A DNA stretch of 64,000 bases from Bacteroidota bacterium. Lineage in GTDB: Bacteria; Bacteroidota; Bacteroidia; UKL13-3. The stretch lies in assembly GCA_027491085.1 (NCBI GenBank), contig JAIXWW010000009.1:124001-188000 (forward strand), written 5' to 3'. This document shows, in pieces, positions 1 to 9,100 of the stretch. The notes below the pieces were generated by a model. It searched no databases. It had not been told where the DNA came from and saw only the letters and a list, made by a program, of their open reading frames with translations. Position numbers and translations under genes: made by a program. Positions within the stretch are counted from its first letter, which is position 1, and the number at the start of each line of letters is the position of its first letter.

Positions 1-169
1 TTATCTCTAATTAACATCAAAATAAATATTTTAATTCAAGGAAAAAGTTGCTTTCAAAATATCCCTACTACTGTACCTAACTAATTTTAAGTTATTTACA
101 GAACCAACATTTAAGAGAAAAATCAAAAAAACAGTATAAAAAAATAATTTCTAAACAAAAAATAAACCT
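1..169. other. AT-rich leader region without a supportable gene
   Basis: No open reading frame of useful length is seen here. On the minus strand an ATG at 17-15 is followed by only five codons before the window edge, so a divergent gene could begin here, but this cannot be supported. Confidence 0.4.
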
Positions 170-177
170 TACATTTG
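170..177 (+). promoter_or_regulatory. -7 promoter element of tatA
   Basis: TACATTTG matches the Bacteroidota -7 consensus TAnnTTTG exactly and lies 23 nt before the tatA ATG. No clear TTTG -33 element is seen at the expected distance. Confidence 0.55.
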
Positions 178-200
178 TGACCTAATAAATTTAAAAAATT

Positions 201-392
201 ATGTTCGGACTAGGTGGATCAGAAATGATTGTTATTTTAGTGGTTGTATTATTGCTTTTTGGAGGTAAAAAAATTCCTGAATTAATGCGTGGTTTAGGTA
301 ATGGAATTCGTGAGTTTAACGATGCTAAAAAAAATGTGAAAGAACACATTGAAGAAGGCATGAAAGGCAAAGACCAAAAAGAAGCAGAATAA
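201..392 (+). CDS. tatA: Sec-independent translocase subunit TatA/TatE
   Basis: 63-residue pore-forming subunit of the twin-arginine translocase, which moves folded proteins across the inner membrane. A short N-terminal FGLGGSE segment leads into one hydrophobic helix (about residues 8-22), then the conserved [11 protein letters not shown] hinge and an amphipathic, charged tail, which is the standard TatA order. The length is normal for a short Bacteroidota TatA. A -7 promoter box precedes it and an intrinsic terminator follows, so it is probably transcribed alone. No tatC is in the window. TatA and TatE cannot be told apart by sequence alone. Confidence 0.93.
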   Translation: MFGLGGSEMIVILVVVLLLFGGKKIPELMRGLGNGIREFNDAKKNVKEHIEEGMKGKDQKEAE

Positions 393-418
393 TTCCTTTT
401 TTAAAATATTTCAATATA

Positions 419-448
419 AAATTCCTCTTGAATTAGAGGAATTTTTTT
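419..448 (+). terminator. Intrinsic terminator after tatA
   Basis: Inverted repeat AAATTCCTCT / AGAGGAATTT around a 6-nt loop, running into a T-run, 27 bp past the tatA stop. Confidence 0.8.
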
Positions 449-495
449 GTTTAATAATAACTGCTAATTATAGCACCTAAAACCAATTAAATCTG

Positions 496-1920
496 TTGGA
501 AAATTATATTTCTTACTCACAAATTATCGAGGCTTTAAATAGTAAAAAAACTACCGTTACTGCTTTAGTTGACCAATATTTAAAAAATATTGACCATAAA
601 AAACATTTGAATGCTTTTTTAGAAGTTTGGGCCGAGGAGGCCAAAGCAGCTGCCCAACAAATTGATAAAAAAATAGCAGACGGTACTGCAGGAAAATTAG
701 CTGGAATGGTAATTGGCATTAAAGATAATATTTGTTATAAAAACCATAAAGTTTCTGCTTCCTCAAAAATCATTGAAAACTTTACTTCGCTTTATTCAGC
801 TACTGCTGTAGAACGTTTATTGGCAGAAGATGTCATAATAATCGGCAGATTAAACTGCGATGAGTTTGCAATGGGTGCATCAAACGAAAATTCAGCTTAT
901 GGAGCAGTTTTAAATGATTCTGACAATACCAAAGTTTCAGGTGGAAGTTCAGGAGGATCTGCAGTAGCAGTGCAGGCTCACCTTTGCCATGCTGCACTTG
1001 GAAGTGACACAGGTGGTTCTGTTCGTCAACCAGCTTCTTTTACAGGAACATTTGGCTACAAACCAACCTATGGAACTATTTCGAGGTGGGGTCTCATTGC
1101 TTATGCTAGCAGTTTTGATATCATTGGTCCAGTAACGCAATCAGTTGAAGATGCACAACTTTTGGTTTCAATAATGGCTGGAGCTGATGAGTATGATGCA
1201 ACAGCTCTTCAAGAATCTAAAAAAGATTTTAACTTTGATTTAGGCAACAAAAAATACAAAATTGCATATATCCAAGATGCTTTAGATTTGGCTGGAATTC
1301 AACCAGAGGTAAAACAAGCAACATTAGATCTAATTGAAAAATTAAGAGACGAAGGACATACAGTTGAAGTTATAAGTTTACCTGAACTAAGTTATGTAAT
1401 TCCAGTTTATTATACTTTAACCACAGCTGAAGCTAGTAGTAATTTATCTCGTTATGCTGGCATGCATTATGGCTTACGAAGCAAAAATGCTGTTGATTTA
1501 GAAACTACTATTCGCAAATCAAGAACTGAAGGTTTTGGAGCAGAGGTAAAACGCAGAATTATGTTGGGTACATTTGTGTTAAGTTCAGGCTATTATGATG
1601 CATATTACACGAAAGCCCAAAAAGTTAGAAGAATAATTGCAAATAGGACAGCAGAAATATTTAAAGATTTTGACTTTATACTTTCGCCTACCGCTCCAAC
1701 TACTGCATTCAAAATTGGTGAAAAAAGTAACGACCCCATTCAAATGTATTTAGCAGATATATTTACTGTTCACGCCAATATTGTGGGCATCCCTGCGGTT
1801 TCATTTCCTTATGGAAAAGATAATCAAAATATGCCAATTGGCCTTCAATTGATGGCTAATCACAACGAGGATGCTAAACTTTTATCAATGGTCAAATTTA
1901 TAAGACCAAATATACTTTAA
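496..1920 (+). CDS. gatA: Asp-tRNA(Asn)/Glu-tRNA(Gln) amidotransferase subunit A
   Basis: 474-residue amidase-signature enzyme that releases ammonia from glutamine for transamidation of mischarged Glu-tRNA(Gln) or Asp-tRNA(Asn). The Ser-cis-Ser-Lys triad is intact at K76 (GIKDN), S151 (GGSSGGS) and S175 (DTGGSVRQPA), with the spacing of characterised GatA proteins (+75 and +99 from the Lys). The start is a TTG at 496; no in-frame ATG precedes the conserved N-terminal helix. gatB and gatC are not nearby, which is common in this phylum. Another amidase-family function is possible but less likely, given the length and the motif spacing. Confidence 0.92.
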   Translation: MENYISYSQIIEALNSKKTTVTALVDQYLKNIDHKKHLNAFLEVWAEEAKAAAQQIDKKIADGTAGKLAGMVIGIKDNICYKNHKVSASSKIIENFTSLYSATAVERLLAEDVIIIGRLNCDEFAMGASNENSAYGAVLNDSDNTKVSGGSSGGSAVAVQAHLCHAALGSDTGGSVRQPASFTGTFGYKPTYGTISRWGLIAYASSFDIIGPVTQSVEDAQLLVSIMAGADEYDATALQESKKDFNFDLGNKKYKIAYIQDALDLAGIQPEVKQATLDLIEKLRDEGHTVEVISLPELSYVIPVYYTLTTAEASSNLSRYAGMHYGLRSKNAVDLETTIRKSRTEGFGAEVKRRIMLGTFVLSSGYYDAYYTKAQKVRRIIANRTAEIFKDFDFILSPTAPTTAFKIGEKSNDPIQMYLADIFTVHANIVGIPAVSFPYGKDNQNMPIGLQLMANHNEDAKLLSMVKFIRPNIL

Positions 1921-1963
1921 GGTGTTCACATCTTTATTACTTATTCTCATTTCATTTAAATTT

Positions 1964-2002
1964 TAGGCTACACTTGCATTCAATCAAGTGTAGCCTATTT
2001 TA
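1964..2002 (+). terminator. Intrinsic terminator after gatA
   Basis: A perfect 13-bp inverted repeat, TAGGCTACACTTG and its complement around an 8-nt loop, followed by a T-rich tail. Confidence 0.8.
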
Positions 2003-2017
2003 TTACCTAATTATTGT

Positions 2018-3319
2018 ATGACTATAATATCAAAAAATATTACCACAAATTTGTTCAAACCGACTAAGGTATGGGCCTTTTTGCTAACTATTTTTATTCC
2101 AATTTTCAGTTTTGCTCAAGATCAATTGTATATACAACGTTTGGCGGCTTTACGTTCTCAAACAGAATTAATTTATAACCCAGAGGTAAAAAAACATATT
2201 GAATATTATATTCAAAATCCGGCTAAAACGCGTGATTTGATAAGTTTGAGCAAATATTATTTTCCTATTTTAGAAAAACATCTAAAATCAAAAGGATTGC
2301 CTACTGATTTAAAATATTTGGCTGTTTCCTCTTCTGAATTAGACCCTACTTTTTCAAATTCAAACGGAGCTAGTGGTATTTGGACCATGAGTTATACCGT
2401 TTCAAAAATGTATAAACTCAAAGTTAATACCTATGTAGATGAGCGAAAAGATATTAATAAATCATCTATGGTATTTGCACAGCATTTTAAAGATTTATTT
2501 AGCATATACAAACAATGGCCTTTAGTTATTGGAGCTTATGGCTGCTCACCAATAGCAGTTAATAAATGTATTAGAATGGCTGGAAACAGCTTATACTATT
2601 GGGATATTTTTCAATATTTACCTACTAATTGCCGTGATTTATACCCACAATATGTGGCAGCTACTTATATTTTAAATTATTATAAAGAACATGGTATCAA
2701 AGCATCCAATATTGAACTAAATTTTGATAGTGATAGCGTTTTGGTTAATAAATGGCTATCATTAACACAAGTATCCACCACCTTGGGAATTGAAATAGAT
2801 GAACTAAGGAAGTTAAACCCAATGTTTAAAAAAGATATCATTCCAATGAGTACTGATGGGTATTATGTAAAAATACCTAAGAATAAATCAAAATTATTTT
2901 ATTTGCTCCGTGATAGTGTTTATAAGCCTATTAATACTGATGTTGCTCCAATTATTATTCAAAAGGAAGAGCCTGCTGAAGTGCAAGACCATACCAATGT
3001 AGAAACTGATACACCTCCAGAAACTAGCATAAAAAAAGGAAAAACTTTTAAAGAAAAACCGGAAGAAATAGACCAATCAGAAAAGCCAAAGTTGGTTAAG
3101 GTTTTTTATGTGGTAAAGAAGGGAGATATACTAAATGACATTGCTGATTTATTTGATTGTTCTGTTCAAGATGTAAAAAAATGGAATAAACTTAAGTCAA
3201 ATAATGTACAAAGAGGAAAAAAACTGACTTTATTTGTAGCAGCAAACAAAACAGGTTACTACAAGCGTATTAATAAACTTCCAGCCAAGCAAAAGAAAAG
3301 ATTAAAACGAAAAGACTAA
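2018..3319 (+). CDS. MltD-like transglycosylase-fold LysM protein, probably catalytically degenerate
   Basis: 433-residue exported protein. A signal peptide ends near FSFAQ (residue 34), a Slt/MltD-type lysozyme-like domain spans about residues 55-215, a low-complexity charged linker follows, and a LysM domain binds peptidoglycan at about residues 355-405. The fold landmarks are present (GASGIW, VDERKDI, SSMVFAQHF). However, the usual catalytic motif IESxF reads SSSELDP: S105 stands where the Glu should be and the only nearby Glu is E107. The AYNCGP motif is AYGCSP. It may therefore bind glycan without cutting it. The call of inactivity is an inference from the motif alignment. Confidence 0.85.
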   Translation: MTIISKNITTNLFKPTKVWAFLLTIFIPIFSFAQDQLYIQRLAALRSQTELIYNPEVKKHIEYYIQNPAKTRDLISLSKYYFPILEKHLKSKGLPTDLKYLAVSSSELDPTFSNSNGASGIWTMSYTVSKMYKLKVNTYVDERKDINKSSMVFAQHFKDLFSIYKQWPLVIGAYGCSPIAVNKCIRMAGNSLYYWDIFQYLPTNCRDLYPQYVAATYILNYYKEHGIKASNIELNFDSDSVLVNKWLSLTQVSTTLGIEIDELRKLNPMFKKDIIPMSTDGYYVKIPKNKSKLFYLLRDSVYKPINTDVAPIIIQKEEPAEVQDHTNVETDTPPETSIKKGKTFKEKPEEIDQSEKPKLVKVFYVVKKGDILNDIADLFDCSVQDVKKWNKLKSNNVQRGKKLTLFVAANKTGYYKRINKLPAKQKKRLKRKD

Positions 3320-3358
3320 TTAAAAAAATAAGTACCTAAAATTTTAATTAAAAACACC

Positions 3359-3389
3359 TTGTTAAGAATTATTTTTAGCAATACTTTTG
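3359..3389 (+). promoter_or_regulatory. Promoter of ndk
   Basis: CTTG (ending at 3361), a 20-nt spacer, then TACTTTTG at 3382-3389. An apparent TTG start codon at 3387 lies inside this -7 box, which argues for the ATG at 3411 as the true start. Confidence 0.7.
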
Positions 3390-3410
3390 CCAAGCAAAAA
3401 AAAACATAAA

Positions 3411-3827
3411 ATGAGCAATATTACCTTCACCATGATAAAACCAGATGCAGTAGCTAATGGTCATATCGGAAAAATTTTAGATCAAATTACAACAGCTGGT
3501 TACCAAATTACAGCAATGAAATACATTCACTTAACAGAAAAAACAGCTGGTGAGTTTTATGCAGTTCATAGTGAGCGTCCTTTTTACAAGGATTTAGTAA
3601 GCTTTATGGTAAGCGGACCAATTGTAGCAGCAGTATTAAAAAAAGAAAATGCTGTAGCTGATTTCAGAACTTTAATAGGTGCAACTGATCCTAGTAAAGC
3701 TGAACCTGGTACTATTAGAAATTTGTATGCTAAATCAATCGATGCAAATGCAGTTCACGGAAGTGATAGCGATGAGAATGCAGCAATTGAAGCATCTTTC
3801 TTCTTTTCAAACCTAGAAAGATTTTAG
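3411..3827 (+). CDS. ndk: Nucleoside-diphosphate kinase
   Basis: 138-residue cytoplasmic enzyme that transfers the terminal phosphate from ATP to NDPs through a phosphohistidine. The catalytic motif NAVHGSDS is present with H116, and the N-terminal [10 protein letters not shown] nucleotide-site strand is intact. The length from the ATG at 3411 matches the usual 138-140 residues; a TTG 24 bp upstream would fall inside the promoter. It is flanked by its own promoter and terminator, so it looks monocistronic. Confidence 0.97.
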   Translation: MSNITFTMIKPDAVANGHIGKILDQITTAGYQITAMKYIHLTEKTAGEFYAVHSERPFYKDLVSFMVSGPIVAAVLKKENAVADFRTLIGATDPSKAEPGTIRNLYAKSIDANAVHGSDSDENAAIEASFFFSNLERF

Positions 3828-3851
3828 TTCAAAATAATAATCTTATGATTG

Positions 3852-3887
3852 AAAGCGACTTAATTTTAAAATTAGGTCGCTTTTTTA
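3852..3887 (+). terminator. Intrinsic terminator after ndk
   Basis: AAAGCGAC ... GTCGCTTT stem with an AT-rich inner stem (TTAATTTT/AAAATTAG), followed by TTTT. Confidence 0.75.
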
Positions 3888-4058
3888 TTTCACGTCCAAA
3901 ATTCAGTGATTTTAAATGGTTAATATTAAAAATATTTTTATGAAAATATTCAAAAAATCAGCCTTAAATATTATTTTTGGTCTAAACAAATTTAATCTTG
4001 CAAGTAAATTAATTCTTGGCTCATAATTTGTACTAGCTATAATATAAAAATAATTACC

Positions 4059-4865
4059 ATGAAACAATTAAGTTTTATTTCATTACTATTTCTGTTTTCA
4101 TTTACCTTACAGAAGAACAGCCAACAGCCAATACTAGATGATGTATTAACAAAAATGAAAAAGGTCAATTCTGCTTTTACTTATGGAGAGAAACTTACAT
4201 ATAGGGTTCATTACGGGCCACTTGACGGTGGAAAAGCATACTTTAGTGTAGATGCAAACCCGCAAATAATTAATAATCGTAACACCTATTATGTTAAGGT
4301 TAATGGTAAATCAGCAGGTTTGGTAGATATGATGTTTAAAGTAAAAGATGAATTTGAAAGTTATATAGACCAAGAAGCATTAGTGCCATTAAAGGCTACC
4401 AAAAAAATAAAAGAAGGTAAATACACAGATAGTGACTTCATCATTTTTGATCATGCAGCAAAAACTGCATCAGGAAGAAGAGGGAAAACCGAAATATTAG
4501 CTAATACTCAAGACATTATTAGCGCAATTTACTATGCAAGAAGTTTGGATATGACAAATGCAAAACAAGGTGATGTTTTTCCTGTTCCATTTTACTTAGA
4601 TGGTAAAACATATGAACTCCGTTTTAAATTTGAAAAAAGAGAGGTTTTAAAAACAGATATGGGTACCTTTAAAACTATTAAAGTAAAGCCTCAACTAATA
4701 GAAGGTAGAGTTTTTAAGGACAATGAAGCACTTACATTATGGGTAACTGATGATGACAATAAAATTCCAATCAGGGTTGAAAGCGATATTTTTGTTGGTA
4801 GCGTAAAGGTTGACATTGCAGAAATGAGTGGAATTAGAAATCCCTTAACCTCCAAAATTAATTAA
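4059..4865 (+). CDS. DUF3108 domain-containing exported protein
   Basis: 268 residues with an N-terminal signal peptide (hydrophobic to about residue 18). The rest resembles the DUF3108 family: an opening GEKLTYRVHYGPLDGGKAYF strand segment and a late pattern with the LRFKFEKREV and LWVTDDDNKIPIRVE motifs. Members are predicted beta-rich periplasmic or outer membrane proteins of unknown function. It stands alone, convergent with the next gene across a shared bidirectional terminator. A lipoprotein is unlikely because no lipobox Cys is seen. Confidence 0.8.
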   Translation: MKQLSFISLLFLFSFTLQKNSQQPILDDVLTKMKKVNSAFTYGEKLTYRVHYGPLDGGKAYFSVDANPQIINNRNTYYVKVNGKSAGLVDMMFKVKDEFESYIDQEALVPLKATKKIKEGKYTDSDFIIFDHAAKTASGRRGKTEILANTQDIISAIYYARSLDMTNAKQGDVFPVPFYLDGKTYELRFKFEKREVLKTDMGTFKTIKVKPQLIEGRVFKDNEALTLWVTDDDNKIPIRVESDIFVGSVKVDIAEMSGIRNPLTSKIN

Positions 4866-4885
4866 AGCAAGTATTACCGAAACAT

Positions 4886-4928
4886 AAAAAAGAGGTTGTT
4901 TTCTAAATTGAAAACAGCCTCTTTTCTT
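4886..4928. terminator. Bidirectional intrinsic terminator
   Basis: AAAAGAGGTTGTTTTC and its near complement around a 6-nt loop, with A-rich sequence on the left and T-rich on the right. It can serve both the DUF3108 gene (+) and the convergent cargo gene (-). Confidence 0.75.
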
Positions 4929-4958
4929 TAATATTCAATAATTATTTTGAAACTCTTG

Positions 4959-6062
4959 TTATTGTATAACAACTTTCTTGCTAACCATTGTATTATTTGC
5001 CTTTACTAGGATAAAATAAACGCCTGAATTTAGATTACTTGTATTAACCAATATGTTTTGATCACCTGCATTCAATTCAGTATTTAGCAATTGAATATTT
5101 TCTTTTGCATCTAGACTAACGGCAGTTATTTGCACTTTCGATTTCTCTAACAAGTTCAAATCAATAGCTATTTTATCAGTAGCTGGATTTGGATAAACTG
5201 AATTGATTGTTAAGGCTTTTACCACATTAACCGAGGTAGGATTGTTAGTGGTTTTAAAGGTGTTTACTGCACCAAAGGTTGAATCACCAGTATTCCATGC
5301 GCATGCCTTAAATAGGTATGTAGTACCAGGATTTAAGTTGGCTATGGTTTGAGAAAGATTTGTATTAGTTGAACCAGATATAGTGTTTGGATTGGCTAAC
5401 ACTAAAGTCCAATTAACTGCAGCAGAATCCTTATAAAGAAATGATGCATTATAAGTTTTTCCATTTGCATTGATATTAGCACTTAAATTAACTGAAGTGT
5501 TGGTTAATGAAGCAACTGTGGTAGCTGATACAGTTGGTGTTGTTATAGTAGAAGTTTGCTCATTTACAGTTATTACTTGTTTTGTAGTATTCAATTTCCC
5601 ATTTACAAATGCACCATAAAAATTAACCGCACCAGTGCCAGCAGCAGGGGCAGTCCAAGTAAAGGTCCAAGTTCCAGGATCACTTGTTTTAGCCCCAGTG
5701 TGAGTGATATACTTATTACCTACAATTTTACTTCCACTACCAGCTGTTAGTGCACCCATTAAAACTCCTGAATTATTTTGTGGCGACACTTCAAATCCTT
5801 TTCTTGCAGATGCTCCTGCAATTGAAACTGTAATAGTATAATTTGTTCCAGGCACATAACCCGCAGCAGGTACATTAGTAGTTAACACACCGGCATTAAG
5901 TGTAGTTGTGGCTGTTCCGCCATGGCAATTTGCACATGTTTGACCATCAGCAGGCGAGCCACTGTATCCAGCAGGAGCGCCATTAGGTTCTGATATTAAT
6001 TGATTATAGCCAATAAAAAATATAGCTAAGGCAAAAGTGGTGAGTATTGTTTTCTTTTTCAT
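4959..6062 (-). CDS. T9SS type A cargo with choice-of-anchor V/Reeler-like domain and CXXCH motif
   Basis: 367-residue secreted protein. A signal peptide (about residues 1-22) is followed by a motif SPADGQTCANCHGG and a Reeler-like beta domain (about 25-165), a fibronectin type III-like domain (about 175-270), and a C-terminal T9SS type A sorting domain (about 285-367) with the usual YPNPATD, LNSGVYFILV and KKVVIQ signatures. CANCH fits the c-type heme attachment motif CXXCH, but no methionine or histidine second ligand can be assigned by eye. It is predicted to be exported through the T9SS to the surface or medium. No partner genes adjoin. Confidence 0.85.
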   Translation of the reverse strand: MKKKTILTTFALAIFFIGYNQLISEPNGAPAGYSGSPADGQTCANCHGGTATTTLNAGVLTTNVPAAGYVPGTNYTITVSIAGASARKGFEVSPQNNSGVLMGALTAGSGSKIVGNKYITHTGAKTSDPGTWTFTWTAPAAGTGAVNFYGAFVNGKLNTTKQVITVNEQTSTITTPTVSATTVASLTNTSVNLSANINANGKTYNASFLYKDSAAVNWTLVLANPNTISGSTNTNLSQTIANLNPGTTYLFKACAWNTGDSTFGAVNTFKTTNNPTSVNVVKALTINSVYPNPATDKIAIDLNLLEKSKVQITAVSLDAKENIQLLNTELNAGDQNILVNTSNLNSGVYFILVKANNTMVSKKVVIQ

Positions 6063-6162
6063 TAATGTTTTTATTTGGGCGTAATTTAATCATTTATCTT
6101 ACGCCATTACCGAACATGCGAAAAATTAACAAATACATTAACAGCTTTTAAGTTAAATAAAT

Positions 6163-9100
6163 TTAAAACTCAACAGGCCATGAGAAATAGAACTTAGCAC
6201 CTTGTCCTTTTTCAGAATCAATCCAAACTTTGCCGCCTTTATCTTCTACAATTTTTTTAACAATTGCTAAACCAACTCCTGTACTTTCATAAGTATCGCG
6301 CGATTGAAGGGTTTGGAAAATAACAAATACTTTTTCATGGAATTGTTTTTCAATTCCTTCTCCATTATCGGCCACACAAAACTCATACATTCCCTTATTG
6401 ATAGTATAACTAACCTCAATAACTGGATTAGGATTGTTATTGTATTTTATTCCATTACTAATATAATTGGTAAAAATTTGTTCAAACGAAATGCGCTCAG
6501 CAGTAACTTTTGGTAAGTTATCAGGTATAATAATTTTTATATTTTCAGCAGGGCTTAAGGATTCAACCAACTCATCTAACATAGGTTTTAACTCAAAAGT
6601 TGCAGACTCTTGTTTAATACGTCCTGCGCGTGAGTACTCCAAAATACCATTAATTAAAAGTTCCATGCGCTTTACCCTTCCGCGCATCATATCAAAACTT
6701 GCTTTAATTTCACCTTCTATTTGATCGCCTAAATCTTCTTCAATCCAAAGTGAAAGATTATTGATACCGCGTAATGGGGCTTTTAAATCATGCGAAACAA
6801 TGTATGCAAATTGATCTAATTCTCGGTTTTTTTGTTCTAGTTCAACAGCATATTCTTTAAGCTGACGCTCTGCTTCTTTTTCTTTGGTAATATCTTGAAA
6901 AATACCTCTTATACCTTTTACTTTTTCATTCTCAATAACGGGTACACCTTTGGTTCTAATTTCTACAATATTGCCTTTGGCGGTTTTTATTTTTGCTTCT
7001 AATTCAAATTCCTCTAAATTATCGATAGCTGCTTTAAATTTCTCCACTACTAAAGCTCTTGTATCATCTGTATAAAAATCGTATGAGGTGGCAATAGTTG
7101 GAACATAATCTAATGGAAGTTCATGTATATTATACATTTCGCTGGTCCATGTAATACTGCGTTTCTCCCTATCAATTTCCCAACCTCCTACTCTAGCTAT
7201 ATGCTGAGCTTCTTCAAGTTCACGCTGTGCTTTTAATATTTTAAATTCGGCTAGTTTAGTTTCGGTAACATCAAAGTTAACACCAATCATACGCCTAGCG
7301 GTTCCATCTTCATTTCTAAACGTTTTTGAAAAAGCGGCTATGTATTTTACATTTCCATTTCTATCTAAAATTCTAAAATTATCAATATAATCATCAGGAC
7401 CGGCAAGCGCTTTAGCCACACCTTCGTTTACTCTTTCTTTATCTTCAGGATGAAGCGTTTTTTCAAATGCATCGTAATGACCATTAAAATCTTTAGGATC
7501 AACATCAAAAACTTTGTACATTGAATCGTCCCAAATCAATACATTACTTTGGAGGTTCCAATCCCAAATACCCAAATTGGCCGAATTAATGGCAAGCGAT
7601 AAGCGCTCTTCACTTTCTTGCAATTTTAGTTCTGATAATTTCCTATCAGTAATATCTAGCCCAAAACCAATAACATTGATAACATTTCCAAGTTCATTGA
7701 TAACAGGGAACATACGCCTCAGCATCCAATTCTTTTTGCCATTTTCTTGTAAAACGGACTCTTCAAACTCAAATTGTTTTTTACCTTTAACTACATCTTT
7801 AAATAATTCCCTTCGTTTATCAGCTATTTCCTTAGGTCTATTTCTGTACTCACAGTACTGATAGTCATCTTTGCCAATCATCCATTGCCTTAATTCTGGG
7901 TTTTTAATACTTAATGGATTTATAAATAAATAATTATGGTCTTTATCAAAAACCACCAAATCGGCAGGAATTTCATTTAATATTTTTTCGTAAAATTCTT
8001 TAAGATTTTGTACCTCTTCTTGTGCTTTCTTTCGCTCTGTAATATCGCGTGAGTTAATTACAATCCCATTTATACCTTGTACATCAAGCAAATTATTGCC
8101 AATGGCTTCAATATAAACCCAGCTGCCATTTTTATGCTTAAATCTAAACTCAACAGCATCAGAAACTCCGCCTCTTTCTAAACCTAATTGAAACTCATTT
8201 TGAACTATTCCAAAATCATCGGGGTGAACAAATTCAAAAATATTGTGGCCTATAACTTCATTTTCTTCATAACCAAAAATTCTAAAAAATGAGGGGCTTT
8301 CATAAACTGTAACACCATCAGGTTTTAAAATGGTAATAATATCGCTTGAGTTTTGAGCTAATGACCTAAATCTGGTTTCGCTTTCTTGTAATTTGGCTTC
8401 AATTAATTTCCTATCGGTAATATCTAGCGCAAACCCAACCAAACCATCTTCTTGGGTAATATCTTTAAATGTGAAATTATCAAAGAACCAATGACCATTG
8501 GCATCATTACCTTCCATAATACTATAATTAGGTTCAAGCGATTTTAAAGCATGTTTAAATTGTTTGTTAACCTCTGGGTATTCATTTTCATTAAATACCT
8601 CAAACACATTTTGACCTAAAAGTTGACCATCAACCATACCCAAGCGCTTAATTCCAGCACCTTGCAATTGAGTAAAAATTCCATCTTTATTTAAACGAAA
8701 TAATACCGAAGGCATTTCTGTTAAAATAGCGTTTAATATTTGACTCTTATCTAAAATTTCTTTCTGTTGTAACTTACGTTCTTTTATATCTCGAACGGCT
8801 GCTACAATCAGTTCGTTGCCATCAACATTTATGTATTTAACACTTGCTTCTATTGGGTATTCGCTGCCATCTTTTCTGATATTAATACCCTCAATTAACA
8901 GCTCCCCTTTTTCTTTTACTTCATTAAAATGTTCGCGCCACTCATTTACAGTTGGAAAAAGTTTTTCCATTTTCATTACAGTGGTATTCATCATTTCCTC
9001 ACGAGTTTTACCTAAAACCCTAGCCCTACTTTCATTTACATAAATCATTTTACCATCGTAATCAGCTACCGAAATGGCATCGCTAATTTGCTCTGTAATT

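Noticed and set aside
1..17. Possible start of a divergent minus-strand gene
   Set aside because: Only five codons lie in the window, so nothing can be supported.
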